DNA of 64,000 bases from Fusibacter ferrireducens (GTDB lineage Bacteria > Bacillota > Clostridia > Peptostreptococcales > Acidaminobacteraceae), in assembly GCF_015352425.1 (NCBI RefSeq), contig NZ_JADKNH010000003.1, positions 310,001-374,000 of the forward strand, in the 5' to 3' direction. The stretch's first letter is position 1; the number at the start of each line of letters is the position of its first letter. Shown here one piece after another: positions 36,092-44,312 of this stretch. The translations under genes and the position numbers were made by a program. The notes under the pieces were generated by a model. The model worked only from the letters and a program-made list of their open reading frames with translations. It was not told where the DNA came from and made no database searches.

Positions 36092-36140
36092 AAAGAATTC
36101 TATCGTTTACAAGTTCATGTAAACATAGAATTCTTTTTTT
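36092..36140 (+). terminator. Terminator after the adaptor gene
   Basis: AAAGAATTCTAT and GTTTAC (36092-36110) pair with GTAAACATAGAATTCTTT (from 36119), followed by T to 36140. A long, strong stem. Confidence 0.9.
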
Positions 36141-36167
36141 ATGAATTCCACAAATGTTGTTGTATGC

Positions 36168-36230
36168 AAGATTTGAGCCGAAAGCAGCATCAGTAAAAAT
36201 CGTTTTGAGGCATCGTGAGAGGCGTCAAAG
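36168..36230 (+). repeat. Intergenic hairpin repeat, shortened copy 4
   Basis: AAGATTTGAGCC at the left, CAGTAAAAATCGTTTTGAGG-CATCG in the middle and GGCGTCAAAG at the right match the repeat at 4865, but the arm between the left end and CAGTAAAA is shortened. It lies 28 bases after a terminator and before the hsp20 promoter. Confidence 0.65.
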
Positions 36231-36310
36231 GTTACTCCCTCCTAGGAATATATTCACTTCAAGAAAATCTATTTTAAAGTAAAGAAACTGTAAAAAAAAA
36301 GTGAACTCTA

Positions 36311-36339
36311 TTGACTCAATAGAGGAGAAGGTGTATATT
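36311..36339 (+). promoter_or_regulatory. hsp20 promoter
   Basis: TTGACT (36311-36316), 17-base spacer, TATATT (36334-36339). Transcription should begin at about 36346-36350, at the left edge of the CIRCE element. Confidence 0.75.
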
Positions 36340-36349
36340 ATAAATGAAG

Positions 36350-36376
36350 TTAGCACTCAACTGATTAGAGTGCTGA
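36350..36376. promoter_or_regulatory. CIRCE element (HrcA operator)
   Basis: TTAGCACTC (36350-36358), nine-base spacer, GAGTGCTGA (36368-36376); one mismatch from the consensus TTAGCACTC-N9-GAGTGCTAA. It overlaps the expected transcription start of hsp20, so the HrcA repressor should control this gene. HrcA is not encoded in the window. Confidence 0.95.
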
Positions 36377-36411
36377 TAAAAATATTTTATTCTTTTAAAG
36401 GAGGAGTCATT

Positions 36412-36843
36412 ATGTTAAGTTTAAGACCATTACCATCACAAAAAAGAGAATTGGAAAATATTTATGATGTATTTGAAGAATTTTTTAATGACAGCTTTCC
36501 TGTGATGAATCGATTTGGAAATGATAATTTTAGGATTGATGTCAAAGAAAACGATGATGCCTATATTGTAGAAGCAGAATTACCTGGATATTCAAAAGAA
36601 CAGATTAAAATAGAATATCATGATTCGAAGTTGTTTATCTGTGCAGATCAAGTTACTGAGACAAACGAAGAAAATGATAAATTTATTCATAGAGAGAGAA
36701 ATGTAAGTTCCATGAGGAGAGGCATCTACATGAAGGATATCAATTCCGATAAAATTCAAGCATCACTAAAAGATGGGATTCTCAAAATCACTGCACCAAA
36801 ATATGAAGCAAAACAAGAAAAACATTATATTGCAATTGAATAG
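36412..36843 (+). CDS. hsp20: Small heat shock protein, Hsp20 family
   Basis: ATP-independent chaperone of 143 residues that holds unfolding proteins. The alpha-crystallin domain spans about residues 38-130 with VKENDDAYIVEAELPGY at its start, a VSSMRRGIYM strand and the conserved SLKDGILKITAP motif near the end; a short tail has the IAI-type motif that links oligomers. AAAGGAGGAG at 36397-36406 sets ATG 36412, although the frame is open from 36301 through the CIRCE element. Control is through HrcA binding at 36350. A terminator follows at 36891. Confidence 0.95.
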   Translation: MLSLRPLPSQKRELENIYDVFEEFFNDSFPVMNRFGNDNFRIDVKENDDAYIVEAELPGYSKEQIKIEYHDSKLFICADQVTETNEENDKFIHRERNVSSMRRGIYMKDINSDKIQASLKDGILKITAPKYEAKQEKHYIAIE

Positions 36844-36890
36844 CGGGACCCAAAATGAGTCATGGGTTGTCGGATAATGGACAGCGTCAT

Positions 36891-36939
36891 AAGAGGCTAT
36901 TGCAAATCAAACGGACTAGATTTGCAATAGCCTCTTTTT
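36891..36939 (+). terminator. Terminator after hsp20
   Basis: AAGAGGCTATTGCAAATC (36891-36908) pairs perfectly with GATTTGCAATAGCCTCTT (36919-36936) and continues in T. It shares GCTATTGCAAATC with the terminator at 28522. Confidence 0.9.
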
Positions 36940-36943
36940 GTAT

Positions 36944-36993
36944 AAAAAAACCTCAAGATATTGCAGATTATTAAAATCAACATATCTCGAGGC
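36944..36993 (-). terminator. Terminator of the minus-strand gene pair
   Basis: On the minus strand GCCTCGAGATAT (36993-36982) pairs with ATATCTTGAGG (36961-36951), followed by seven T. It ends transcription from 37,321 and 37,973. Confidence 0.82.
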
Positions 36994-37048
36994 ATTTTAA
37001 TTTAGTCTTGAGTTCAGTGAAATAATTTTTTCTGGAATGCCTATTAAA

Positions 37049-37321
37049 TTAATGGCGTCGTGTATCCATGTGTAAAACGACATAAATACGCCAAGATAAA
37101 CCGCACAGAAGAAGGGCTATAATGATAAAGTGCAATAATGGTGCAAGAGTGTACGAAAAAGTGAATGAAATCAAAATGGTACACGCAATGAGCGCCACAA
37201 TGATGTGAGTGATTTTTTCACCAAGTGTTACTTTAAAGCCTTTTGCTTTGTCCTCCTCATATTTTGCTTCATCAAGACGTTCCTTAATGGCAATCATGTC
37301 AAATGACGTTTTTTTACTCAT
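37049..37321 (-). CDS. Small membrane protein of unknown function
   Basis: A 90-residue protein with a charged N-terminal third (MSKKTSFDMIAIKERLDEAK) and two close membrane helices, about residues 37-56 and 58-78, ending WRIYVVLHMDTRRH. The start at 37321 is chosen for AAGGGGAAG upstream; a longer frame from 37360 lacks a site. I do not recognise a family. It follows the 200-residue unknown protein on the same strand. Confidence 0.7.
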   Translation of the reverse strand: MSKKTSFDMIAIKERLDEAKYEEDKAKGFKVTLGEKITHIIVALIACTILISFTFSYTLAPLLHFIIIALLLCGLSWRIYVVLHMDTRRH

Positions 37322-37370
37322 AAACTTCCCCTTTTGTCGTATTATGTGACCTCTTTTCATTATACTAAAT

Positions 37371-37973
37371 TTATGCGTGATAATCTATAATTTGACCTTC
37401 AAACTCATCATTATTACCAATGGTTAACACTCTATAATTGATTTTAAGCAATTGCTCCACAAGACCGTTGGGTTTATATAGAAATTCGAGAGCGGCAATA
37501 TCGAAGGAAAAAGCGTCTATGAATCGTCTGCGATCAAAATGAACCATGCCATTGTTTAGGTAAATGCCTATATTTTTAAGTTCATTCTCGTAATCGTGAA
37601 GATAGGATTCAACTAAAAAGTAGAAATGTGTTCCATAAGAAGCATCTACTTCTTTTGAATCTCTTATAAGTTGATTGATTGCCTTTACAAGATTTTTACC
37701 TCCTGATAGAATTTCTTGTTTATGGGATTTATAGTAATTCTTTGCCGTATTTTGATCAGAAAGTCTTTGATAGGAAGCTTTTAGATTATGCACTTTTTCA
37801 TAGAAGTAATCAATAAGGACACTTTCATTATTGGCACTTTTGTGAGGATTATTATGTGCTTCAGATTTTGGTTTGAGCATGGTGACAGCAATGGGCTTAT
37901 AAGTGGATTTAATTTTACTCGCAGAAAGATTTTTAGAATTATAAACTTGGTTGGTTTTTAAAATTTGAGACAT
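37371..37973 (-). CDS. Hypothetical protein, faint FliD-like C-terminal pattern
   Basis: A 200-residue soluble protein with no signal peptide. The N-terminal 45 residues look disordered. The rest is mainly helical and contains LKNIGIYLNNGMVHFDRRRF, which recalls the LxxIGI...DGxLxxD pattern near the C terminus of the flagellar cap protein FliD. The match is weak and no flagellar genes are near. AGGAGGTGA lies before the start at 37973. Real gene, function unknown. Confidence 0.7.
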   Translation of the reverse strand: MSQILKTNQVYNSKNLSASKIKSTYKPIAVTMLKPKSEAHNNPHKSANNESVLIDYFYEKVHNLKASYQRLSDQNTAKNYYKSHKQEILSGGKNLVKAINQLIRDSKEVDASYGTHFYFLVESYLHDYENELKNIGIYLNNGMVHFDRRRFIDAFSFDIAALEFLYKPNGLVEQLLKINYRVLTIGNNDEFEGQIIDYHA

Positions 37974-38049
37974 AATCTGTCACCTCCTCTATAGGATATA
38001 TCGGTATTTCTGGGACATTTCTTTAGAGGGGCGGAGTTTTAACTCCCAA

Positions 38050-38078
38050 TTGTAATACCCACTAGAATATGGGATAAT
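38050..38078 (+). promoter_or_regulatory. Promoter of the HD-nucleotidyltransferase cassette
   Basis: TTGTAA (38050-38055), 17-base spacer, GATAAT (38073-38078), 31 bases before ATG 38110. Confidence 0.6.
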
Positions 38079-38109
38079 AGAGTAAATAGTGAGCTTGTGG
38101 GGGGATGAA

Positions 38110-41100
38110 ATGATTAATAAAATGGAGCAGTTTATAGAGGATATTGAAAAGGAAATTTTAAATAGATCTTTTTTGAAAAAATATGGATTCGAAAGAAAAG
38201 TGATAGATGAATTTCTGTTGGGAGATCATTTTCTCCACATGGTCCACGAAATTATTGAAAAAGAGCAATTTCATTCCAAGATGGTGTTTGAAATGGTGGC
38301 ACCTTTAATTGAACGCTCTTTCTATGGGACACCACCAGAGCATTGGCTTAGCTATTTTTACAACTACGCGCTTTATTTTTCTTTTCCGGATGCAGTTACA
38401 ACCCAATTGACAGCATCTTATAATCGAATTGCTGAGTTGTATCTACGTGTTTTAAAGGTTGTCTGTCAATATCAAAAAAAATCGAATGACGGCACGTGGC
38501 AAAGCAGATATGCTCTGGAACTCTTAACAGATGCAGAAGTACTAGAACTCGAAGATTCAAAAGAGTTTTTAACTTTTAAAAAATATTTTAATAATGAATA
38601 TGTGTATGAAATGATGAAACTCAACCAAGAAGTGATTGGCTTTACTACGCTTGACCACATCTGTGGGGTACATTTTTTGGCAATGAGAATTGCAAGACAA
38701 CTAAAATATGCTGGGTTTCCAATTGATTTAGGGCGGGTATCCGGTGCTGCTGCAGGCCATGATATCGGTAAATTTGGCTGTAAACAAGAAGAGATGAAAC
38801 GCGTTGCATATTTCCATTACTTTTATACAGGTGAATGGTTTGAAAAAAGAGATATTATCTATATCAGAAATGTTGCTCTCAACCATTCTACTTGGGATCT
38901 TGAACTGGAAGCCTTGCCAATCGAATCACTCATTTTAATTTATAGTGACTTTAGAGTAAAAGCTGAAAAAGTCAACGGTAAATCTGTGATGATGTATTTC
39001 AATTTAAAGGCGTCTTTTGATGTCATTTTAGACAAGTTGGATAACGTAGATGCCGCTAAAGAGGACAGATACCGAAAGGTATATCGGAAATTAAGTGATT
39101 TTGAACACTTCTTATTGGATCTTGGTATTCAAGTGAGTCCGGATAGCGATCAACTATTAGGACCAAATTGTATTCAAAAACGCAAATATTTTTCGTTAAT
39201 GCAAGGTAAAGAAATTACTGAAAATGTCATTCACTCATCTATAGAGCACAATATCAATTTGTTGTATCGCCTTAGAGATGAAGCTTCTCTCAATAAGCTT
39301 TTAGAGCCCGTTCGGAATAGTCGCGACATGACTAAGTTAAGAGGGTACATTTCGATTTTAGAGGAATACTATAACTACTTAACTCAAAAACAAAAACAAA
39401 TCATGATCAATTTTTTATATGAAAAGCTGATTTTACCAGAAGAGGATATTAGAAAGCAATGTGCTGAGTTGATTGGAACCATTATCGCCTCATACGATGA
39501 AGAGATCAGAAAGGAGATTCCGCCAAGTGTTACACTTGTTGAGACAGAAGTGGATACCGTTCGGCTTTTTGATATCTTTGTGGAGCGCTTTCTTTTGCCT
39601 GAAAATCAAATTATTGATAGACATAAAAAGTATATCAGCTACAGTCTTAGAGATATGATCGATTCGTATTTTAAACATTTAAAAATTAAAAGAAGTCGAG
39701 AAAAGAGTATCGCTCTGATCGTTCAATATTTCAAAGCATTTGATCAAGATGATAAAATTAGATTTTATCTTGTAAAGGCAGCGAGAATATTGCCTTTTAA
39801 AGAATTTGATGAATCGCAAAAGGCAACGATTCTTAAATTCGTCTCAAGGCTTTTGACAAACGATGATTTAAAATTGAGGCTACGTGCGTTCAATTTGATT
39901 TACACGCTGATTTCTTATGCAAATGATGATCTGCTTAAAAGTTGTGATGTTTATAGGATTTTTAAAGAACCCTTTAAATCTGCAAATTCTCCTGCTGAGA
40001 ACTATGCGCGCTTAAAGCTCGGAGAGCACTTAAAACTGGAACCCGATAGGATTAACAGCTTAAAGGAAATTTGCTTAAATGATCTTCAGTACACTTCTAA
40101 TATTTTTTTGAGCAACTTAAAATCGGCAACGCTTGATATTGAAAAACGATTTCAAATCGAATTACTTATAAGAAATACATTGCTTTACGATTATGATAAC
40201 TGTTTTTATATGGCAATGCATCTTTGCAATTTACTCAAAGTTAGTGCGCTTGAATCCGTAAGAAATACGGCTGGCAGAATGCTGTTGGAGTTAATATCAC
40301 ATCTTAACTTCGAACAGAAGAATGATATTGCAATAGAGCTTATCCGGGCGCTTGAAATGGAAAGTTATGAATTCACAAAGTACATTCCACCTTATTTAGG
40401 AAAAATTTTACTGCATATTAAGCCTAAAGAGTTAGATGAAATATTGGAGAGTTTTGAAAGAAAGATGAGCACATCTAATTCAGGACTGATATCGTTGATT
40501 GAAAAGACGATCGGTGTATCCATCACCAAGTATGCAGATTATAAATATGCTTTTAAAGAGGAAGCAGATGGGCACAATAGGCGTGTTTTAAGAATGTATG
40601 GCATTCTCTTTACTGGATTTGTTCATTCTTCAAGTCATGTCAATCAAATGGCCTTTAGCGTCATTGCCAAAGACATTTTCCAAGATCAGTTTTTAAGTCT
40701 GAGAAAGAGGGAATATCTCTACAAATTGATTATCAAAAAAATTATGTCCCTTATGGTAAATACTGATGAGGATCTGGATCTTATTTTCTTCAATAATTCG
40801 TCTTGTTTAAAGTATATTTATCAGTTTATTTCAGAGTTTCAACACGAATATGGCGATATCGAGCTGAAACCCAATAAAAAAATTGCATTTTTCCCAGGTG
40901 CTTTTGATCCATTCACATTAAGCCACAAGCAAATTGCCATGGATATTAAAGAAAAGGGTTTTGAAGTGCTACTTTATGTGGATGAGTTTTCATGGTCAAA
41001 GCGTACGCAGCCGAACTTAATTAGAAGAAACATTATTAAGAGATCTGTGGCAAGCGAGATTGAGGTGTATCCATTCCCAAGAGATATTTCTATTAATATT

Positions 41101-43002
41101 GCCAATAATGAAGATCTCGATAAACTGGTTTCGCTCTTTCCCGATTCAGAAATATATTTGGTAGTTGGCAGTGATGTTGTTATGAATGCATCGGCATACA
41201 GTAGCGGGAAAGTAAGCAAGATATTTGAAATACCGCATGTTATATACCAAAGAGGCGGTTTGGAACTGTCACAAGAAGAAACAGAAAGGCTCAATGATAA
41301 AATCAGTAAATTGCATCCTAATACAGTTAAAGTCCTTTTGCCTAAGGAATATGAGAGCATCAGTTCAACACTGATCAGGGACTATATAGATGAGAAGAGA
41401 GATATTTCTTCTCTTATTGATCCGCTTGCCCAAAATTATATTTATGAAAAGGGCTTGTATCAAAGAGAACCTATGTATAAGAGTGTCATGACAACCAAAT
41501 CTTTAGTGTTGGAATTACTAGAAGAACCTAATTTGATGGTCATTGAATCGCTGGCAAGTATTTCTGGAATCGAATTCCCTGAGGCTTATCAAAAACTAAA
41601 AGATATTTCTGGAATGCTTAATTTTAGAATGCTTATTTTGAGAAGCCTAGAAAAAAATAATGAAATTGTTGCCTATTCTCTGTTTCATTGGCTTAGAGCA
41701 ACTAACATTCACAATGAATTTGAAGACCCTGCAATTATTAACTTTATCAGGGATCATTCTGTAGGGCGTATTATAGTCATTGATAGTATTGTTAAAAAGA
41801 AAAATTGCGAAATCAAGAATCTTGAACAGATCATGATGACTGAAACACTTGCAAATGCACTTTCTAGAGATTACACTTACTGCGTATATAAAGAATCGAT
41901 TAGACATCAGGTGAGTCGAGAAATTTCGGAAATTCTTTTAGATCAAGGCTTTATCAATATCTCTTCATCAAAAACGAATGAGATGGTTTATGCTGTGAAT
42001 ATGTCCTCGCCATGCACGGTAAATTTGGATATCCACTCTATGTTTAAAGAACCATACAAGCATATTCCAGAAGTTGTACAAGTGATGAATAAAACGAGAT
42101 CAAGGCTTCAAAAGGCATTTACAGAACTTTACCCAGGCAATCTTGTGCTCAATTTTGACAGATCTATGATCTATGAGACTTTGATTAAAAAGGTCTGTGA
42201 TGAAAATAATATGCCCACCACGCCGCTTGTGCCAAAGCAAGTGGGTGAGGCTATGTGCGTCCCTTTTGGTGCGATTTTTAAACGGTGGATTTTGCCGAAT
42301 ACAGTGACTAAGACATTGCATGCAGAAAAATATTTTTCGACGGATTTAACAGAACATCGCATTATGGAATATCCTTTTTATCTAGATATTGCCAATCAAA
42401 TAAAAATGATTAAATCATTTAACAGACCTTTAATTTTAGTAGATGATTTGTTGAATAAGGGTTACCGCATCAAGGCACTTCAACCTCATTTTAAAAAGGA
42501 AAATGTGGAAATTCAAAAATTTATTGTGGGTATCATGTCTGGAAGCGGCAAAGAAATTGCTGAACGCATGAACATAAATGTAGACGCCGCCTATTTCATT
42601 CCTAAAATCAAAGTTTGGTTTTATGAGAGCAAGCTTTATCCATTTATTGATGGAGATGCGATTTGGAGAGGCAGTATTCCAGAGAGTAATTTGATTAACT
42701 CGGTTAATCTCATATTGCCTTATTCATCAGCTAATTATATCGTGGGCGCATCCAAGGCTTCTATTTACAATCTCTCGGAAGTGGCGTTGCTCAATTCTAT
42801 TGATATTATGAGTGCAGTGGAGCTTGCCTATGAAAGTCAAAATGATCGATTGCTGACGATTGATCGTCTAGGGGAAGTGCTCAACACACCTAGATATCCT
42901 GACAAGGGTAAACATATTTTTTACTCCAATAACATCAGACCTTCTGAATATTTAAAAGATGATTTGGAGCAGCTTAGAAAATTAAAATCATTTTATCTAT
43001 AA
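38110..43002 (+). CDS. Giant fusion protein: HD domain, NadD-like nucleotidyltransferase, PRTase-like region
   Basis: A 1,630-residue cytoplasmic protein. An HD-type metal phosphohydrolase region spans about residues 170-330, with GHDIGKFG (His217-Asp218), LNHS (His259) and YSDFR (Asp280). A long alpha-helical region (about 370-910) may be HEAT-like. Residues about 920-1115 resemble NadD/cytidylyltransferases: FFPGAFDPFTLSHKQIA, where the usual TxGH histidine motif reads TLSH (His939), and SISSTLIR (about 1083-1090). Residues about 1120-1320 have a tentative GNAT look, ending LLDQGFINIS. LILVDDLLNKGYR (Asp1445-Asp1446) resembles the PRPP-binding motif of phosphoribosyltransferases. GGGGGG at 38099-38104 supports ATG 38110. 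It begins a three-gene cassette. Reaction unknown; a nucleotide or NAD-related role is inferred. Confidence 0.8.
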   Translation: MINKMEQFIEDIEKEILNRSFLKKYGFERKVIDEFLLGDHFLHMVHEIIEKEQFHSKMVFEMVAPLIERSFYGTPPEHWLSYFYNYALYFSFPDAVTTQLTASYNRIAELYLRVLKVVCQYQKKSNDGTWQSRYALELLTDAEVLELEDSKEFLTFKKYFNNEYVYEMMKLNQEVIGFTTLDHICGVHFLAMRIARQLKYAGFPIDLGRVSGAAAGHDIGKFGCKQEEMKRVAYFHYFYTGEWFEKRDIIYIRNVALNHSTWDLELEALPIESLILIYSDFRVKAEKVNGKSVMMYFNLKASFDVILDKLDNVDAAKEDRYRKVYRKLSDFEHFLLDLGIQVSPDSDQLLGPNCIQKRKYFSLMQGKEITENVIHSSIEHNINLLYRLRDEASLNKLLEPVRNSRDMTKLRGYISILEEYYNYLTQKQKQIMINFLYEKLILPEEDIRKQCAELIGTIIASYDEEIRKEIPPSVTLVETEVDTVRLFDIFVERFLLPENQIIDRHKKYISYSLRDMIDSYFKHLKIKRSREKSIALIVQYFKAFDQDDKIRFYLVKAARILPFKEFDESQKATILKFVSRLLTNDDLKLRLRAFNLIYTLISYANDDLLKSCDVYRIFKEPFKSANSPAENYARLKLGEHLKLEPDRINSLKEICLNDLQYTSNIFLSNLKSATLDIEKRFQIELLIRNTLLYDYDNCFYMAMHLCNLLKVSALESVRNTAGRMLLELISHLNFEQKNDIAIELIRALEMESYEFTKYIPPYLGKILLHIKPKELDEILESFERKMSTSNSGLISLIEKTIGVSITKYADYKYAFKEEADGHNRRVLRMYGILFTGFVHSSSHVNQMAFSVIAKDIFQDQFLSLRKREYLYKLIIKKIMSLMVNTDEDLDLIFFNNSSCLKYIYQFISEFQHEYGDIELKPNKKIAFFPGAFDPFTLSHKQIAMDIKEKGFEVLLYVDEFSWSKRTQPNLIRRNIIKRSVASEIEVYPFPRDISINIANNEDLDKLVSLFPDSEIYLVVGSDVVMNASAYSSGKVSKIFEIPHVIYQRGGLELSQEETERLNDKISKLHPNTVKVLLPKEYESISSTLIRDYIDEKRDISSLIDPLAQNYIYEKGLYQREPMYKSVMTTKSLVLELLEEPNLMVIESLASISGIEFPEAYQKLKDISGMLNFRMLILRSLEKNNEIVAYSLFHWLRATNIHNEFEDPAIINFIRDHSVGRIIVIDSIVKKKNCEIKNLEQIMMTETLANALSRDYTYCVYKESIRHQVSREISEILLDQGFINISSSKTNEMVYAVNMSSPCTVNLDIHSMFKEPYKHIPEVVQVMNKTRSRLQKAFTELYPGNLVLNFDRSMIYETLIKKVCDENNMPTTPLVPKQVGEAMCVPFGAIFKRWILPNTVTKTLHAEKYFSTDLTEHRIMEYPFYLDIANQIKMIKSFNRPLILVDDLLNKGYRIKALQPHFKKENVEIQKFIVGIMSGSGKEIAERMNINVDAAYFIPKIKVWFYESKLYPFIDGDAIWRGSIPESNLINSVNLILPYSSANYIVGASKASIYNLSEVALLNSIDIMSAVELAYESQNDRLLTIDRLGEVLNTPRYPDKGKHIFYSNNIRPSEYLKDDLEQLRKLKSFYL

Positions 43003-43028
43003 TAGAAAAATTAAATTAGGGGTGAGTT

Positions 43029-44312
43029 ATGTATTATTACAAAATGGATGATCTGCAACTGGTTTCAAACGAACCCATTGAGGTTTTAAATTTCTTTAAA
43101 ATAGAGAGCTTGAATTATTTTAAGCGTACATTCTTGGTGTTTAATAGCCCGAAATACAAAGGCAAACAGTACTTTAAAATTACACCTTCTTTTACATCTC
43201 TAGAAGCATATGAATCTGTAAAGTGGCTTATGAGCCCTCATACGAATCAAATTTCGGAAGAATTGAGAGTGCTCTCTGACAGAGAGCTCTTGAGTGGGCT
43301 CAATATAAATCCCTGGATCACACAATTAAATACAAGAGATGTCGAACAGATTATCATAGGGTTCAAGGGCTTTGTTGCAGAGGTGACGGCACTGGATACC
43401 GGTAAGAAGAGAATACATCTTTTAGGACTTGGAGATGTAGGTAGTACGCTGGCAATTGGTCTAAAACTTTTAGGTGGTGAACGCATTCATACACTAGGCG
43501 TTTATGATATCAATGAACATCAGAGAAAACGTTATGAAATGGAACTCAATCAAGTGATTGTGAATCCTGAAATAAAGGTGGAAGCATTAAATGGAGATGA
43601 TCTTTTCCATTGTGATGTGTTCATATTTTGTGCTTCAAAATATGTGCCGAAAGTCGGTGAAAAAGTAGACGATGTTCGAATGATCCAGTTTGAAGAAAAT
43701 TCGAAAATTATTGAAATTTACGCTAAAATGGCACGAAAGATGGGTTTCAAAGGTCTATTCTGTGTCGTATCTGATCCGGTAGATTTACTTTGTCGTAGCG
43801 TTTTAGAGGCATCCAATCAAAATGAAGCCGGCGAATATGATGGTCTGGGCATTTCTGCCGAAAGGATTAGAGGTTTTGGATTAGGTGTCATGCATGGCAG
43901 AAGTATTTACTATGCTAAAAAATTGGGCATTGAATATGGTGCCAACGGACGTGTATTTGGGCCGCATGGCAAAGACTTGATTTGTGTCAATCATATTAAC
44001 AGATATGATCATGAGGCATCTCTTGCGCTTACGAATAGTGTTATTCGCGCGAATGTCGATGTGCGTGAAGAAGGGGTTAAGCCTTATATCGCCCCAGCAA
44101 TATCCTCAGGTGCAAAATCCATATTGGATGCAATATCCGGGAATTGGCACTATAGTGCAACCTGTATGGGTTCGACTTTCTTTGGTGCTTTGAATAGACA
44201 GACAATTGCAGGTATCGAATACGAACAAAACATATTCGATGATCAATTATCGGAACGTATGATCACTTCTTATGAAAGGCTGGAATCGTTATGGCAGGCA
44301 TTGAAATCATAA
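43029..44312 (+). CDS. Lactate/malate dehydrogenase-like NAD-binding protein
   Basis: A 427-residue protein with about 125 residues of unknown N-terminal extension before a Rossmann fold. The nucleotide-binding loop is HLLGLGDVGST (about residues 130-140), then LGVYDIN with the acidic residue that prefers NAD, VFIFCAS, and VVSDPVDLLCR as in the malate/lactate family. The catalytic-histidine motif appears as VFGPHGKDL instead of the normal GEHGDS or GPHGDT. The unusual extension and altered motif suggest a substrate other than plain lactate or malate. AGGGGTGAG precedes ATG 43029, 26 bases after the giant gene; the next gene overlaps its end. Confidence 0.8.
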   Translation: MYYYKMDDLQLVSNEPIEVLNFFKIESLNYFKRTFLVFNSPKYKGKQYFKITPSFTSLEAYESVKWLMSPHTNQISEELRVLSDRELLSGLNINPWITQLNTRDVEQIIIGFKGFVAEVTALDTGKKRIHLLGLGDVGSTLAIGLKLLGGERIHTLGVYDINEHQRKRYEMELNQVIVNPEIKVEALNGDDLFHCDVFIFCASKYVPKVGEKVDDVRMIQFEENSKIIEIYAKMARKMGFKGLFCVVSDPVDLLCRSVLEASNQNEAGEYDGLGISAERIRGFGLGVMHGRSIYYAKKLGIEYGANGRVFGPHGKDLICVNHINRYDHEASLALTNSVIRANVDVREEGVKPYIAPAISSGAKSILDAISGNWHYSATCMGSTFFGALNRQTIAGIEYEQNIFDDQLSERMITSYERLESLWQALKS

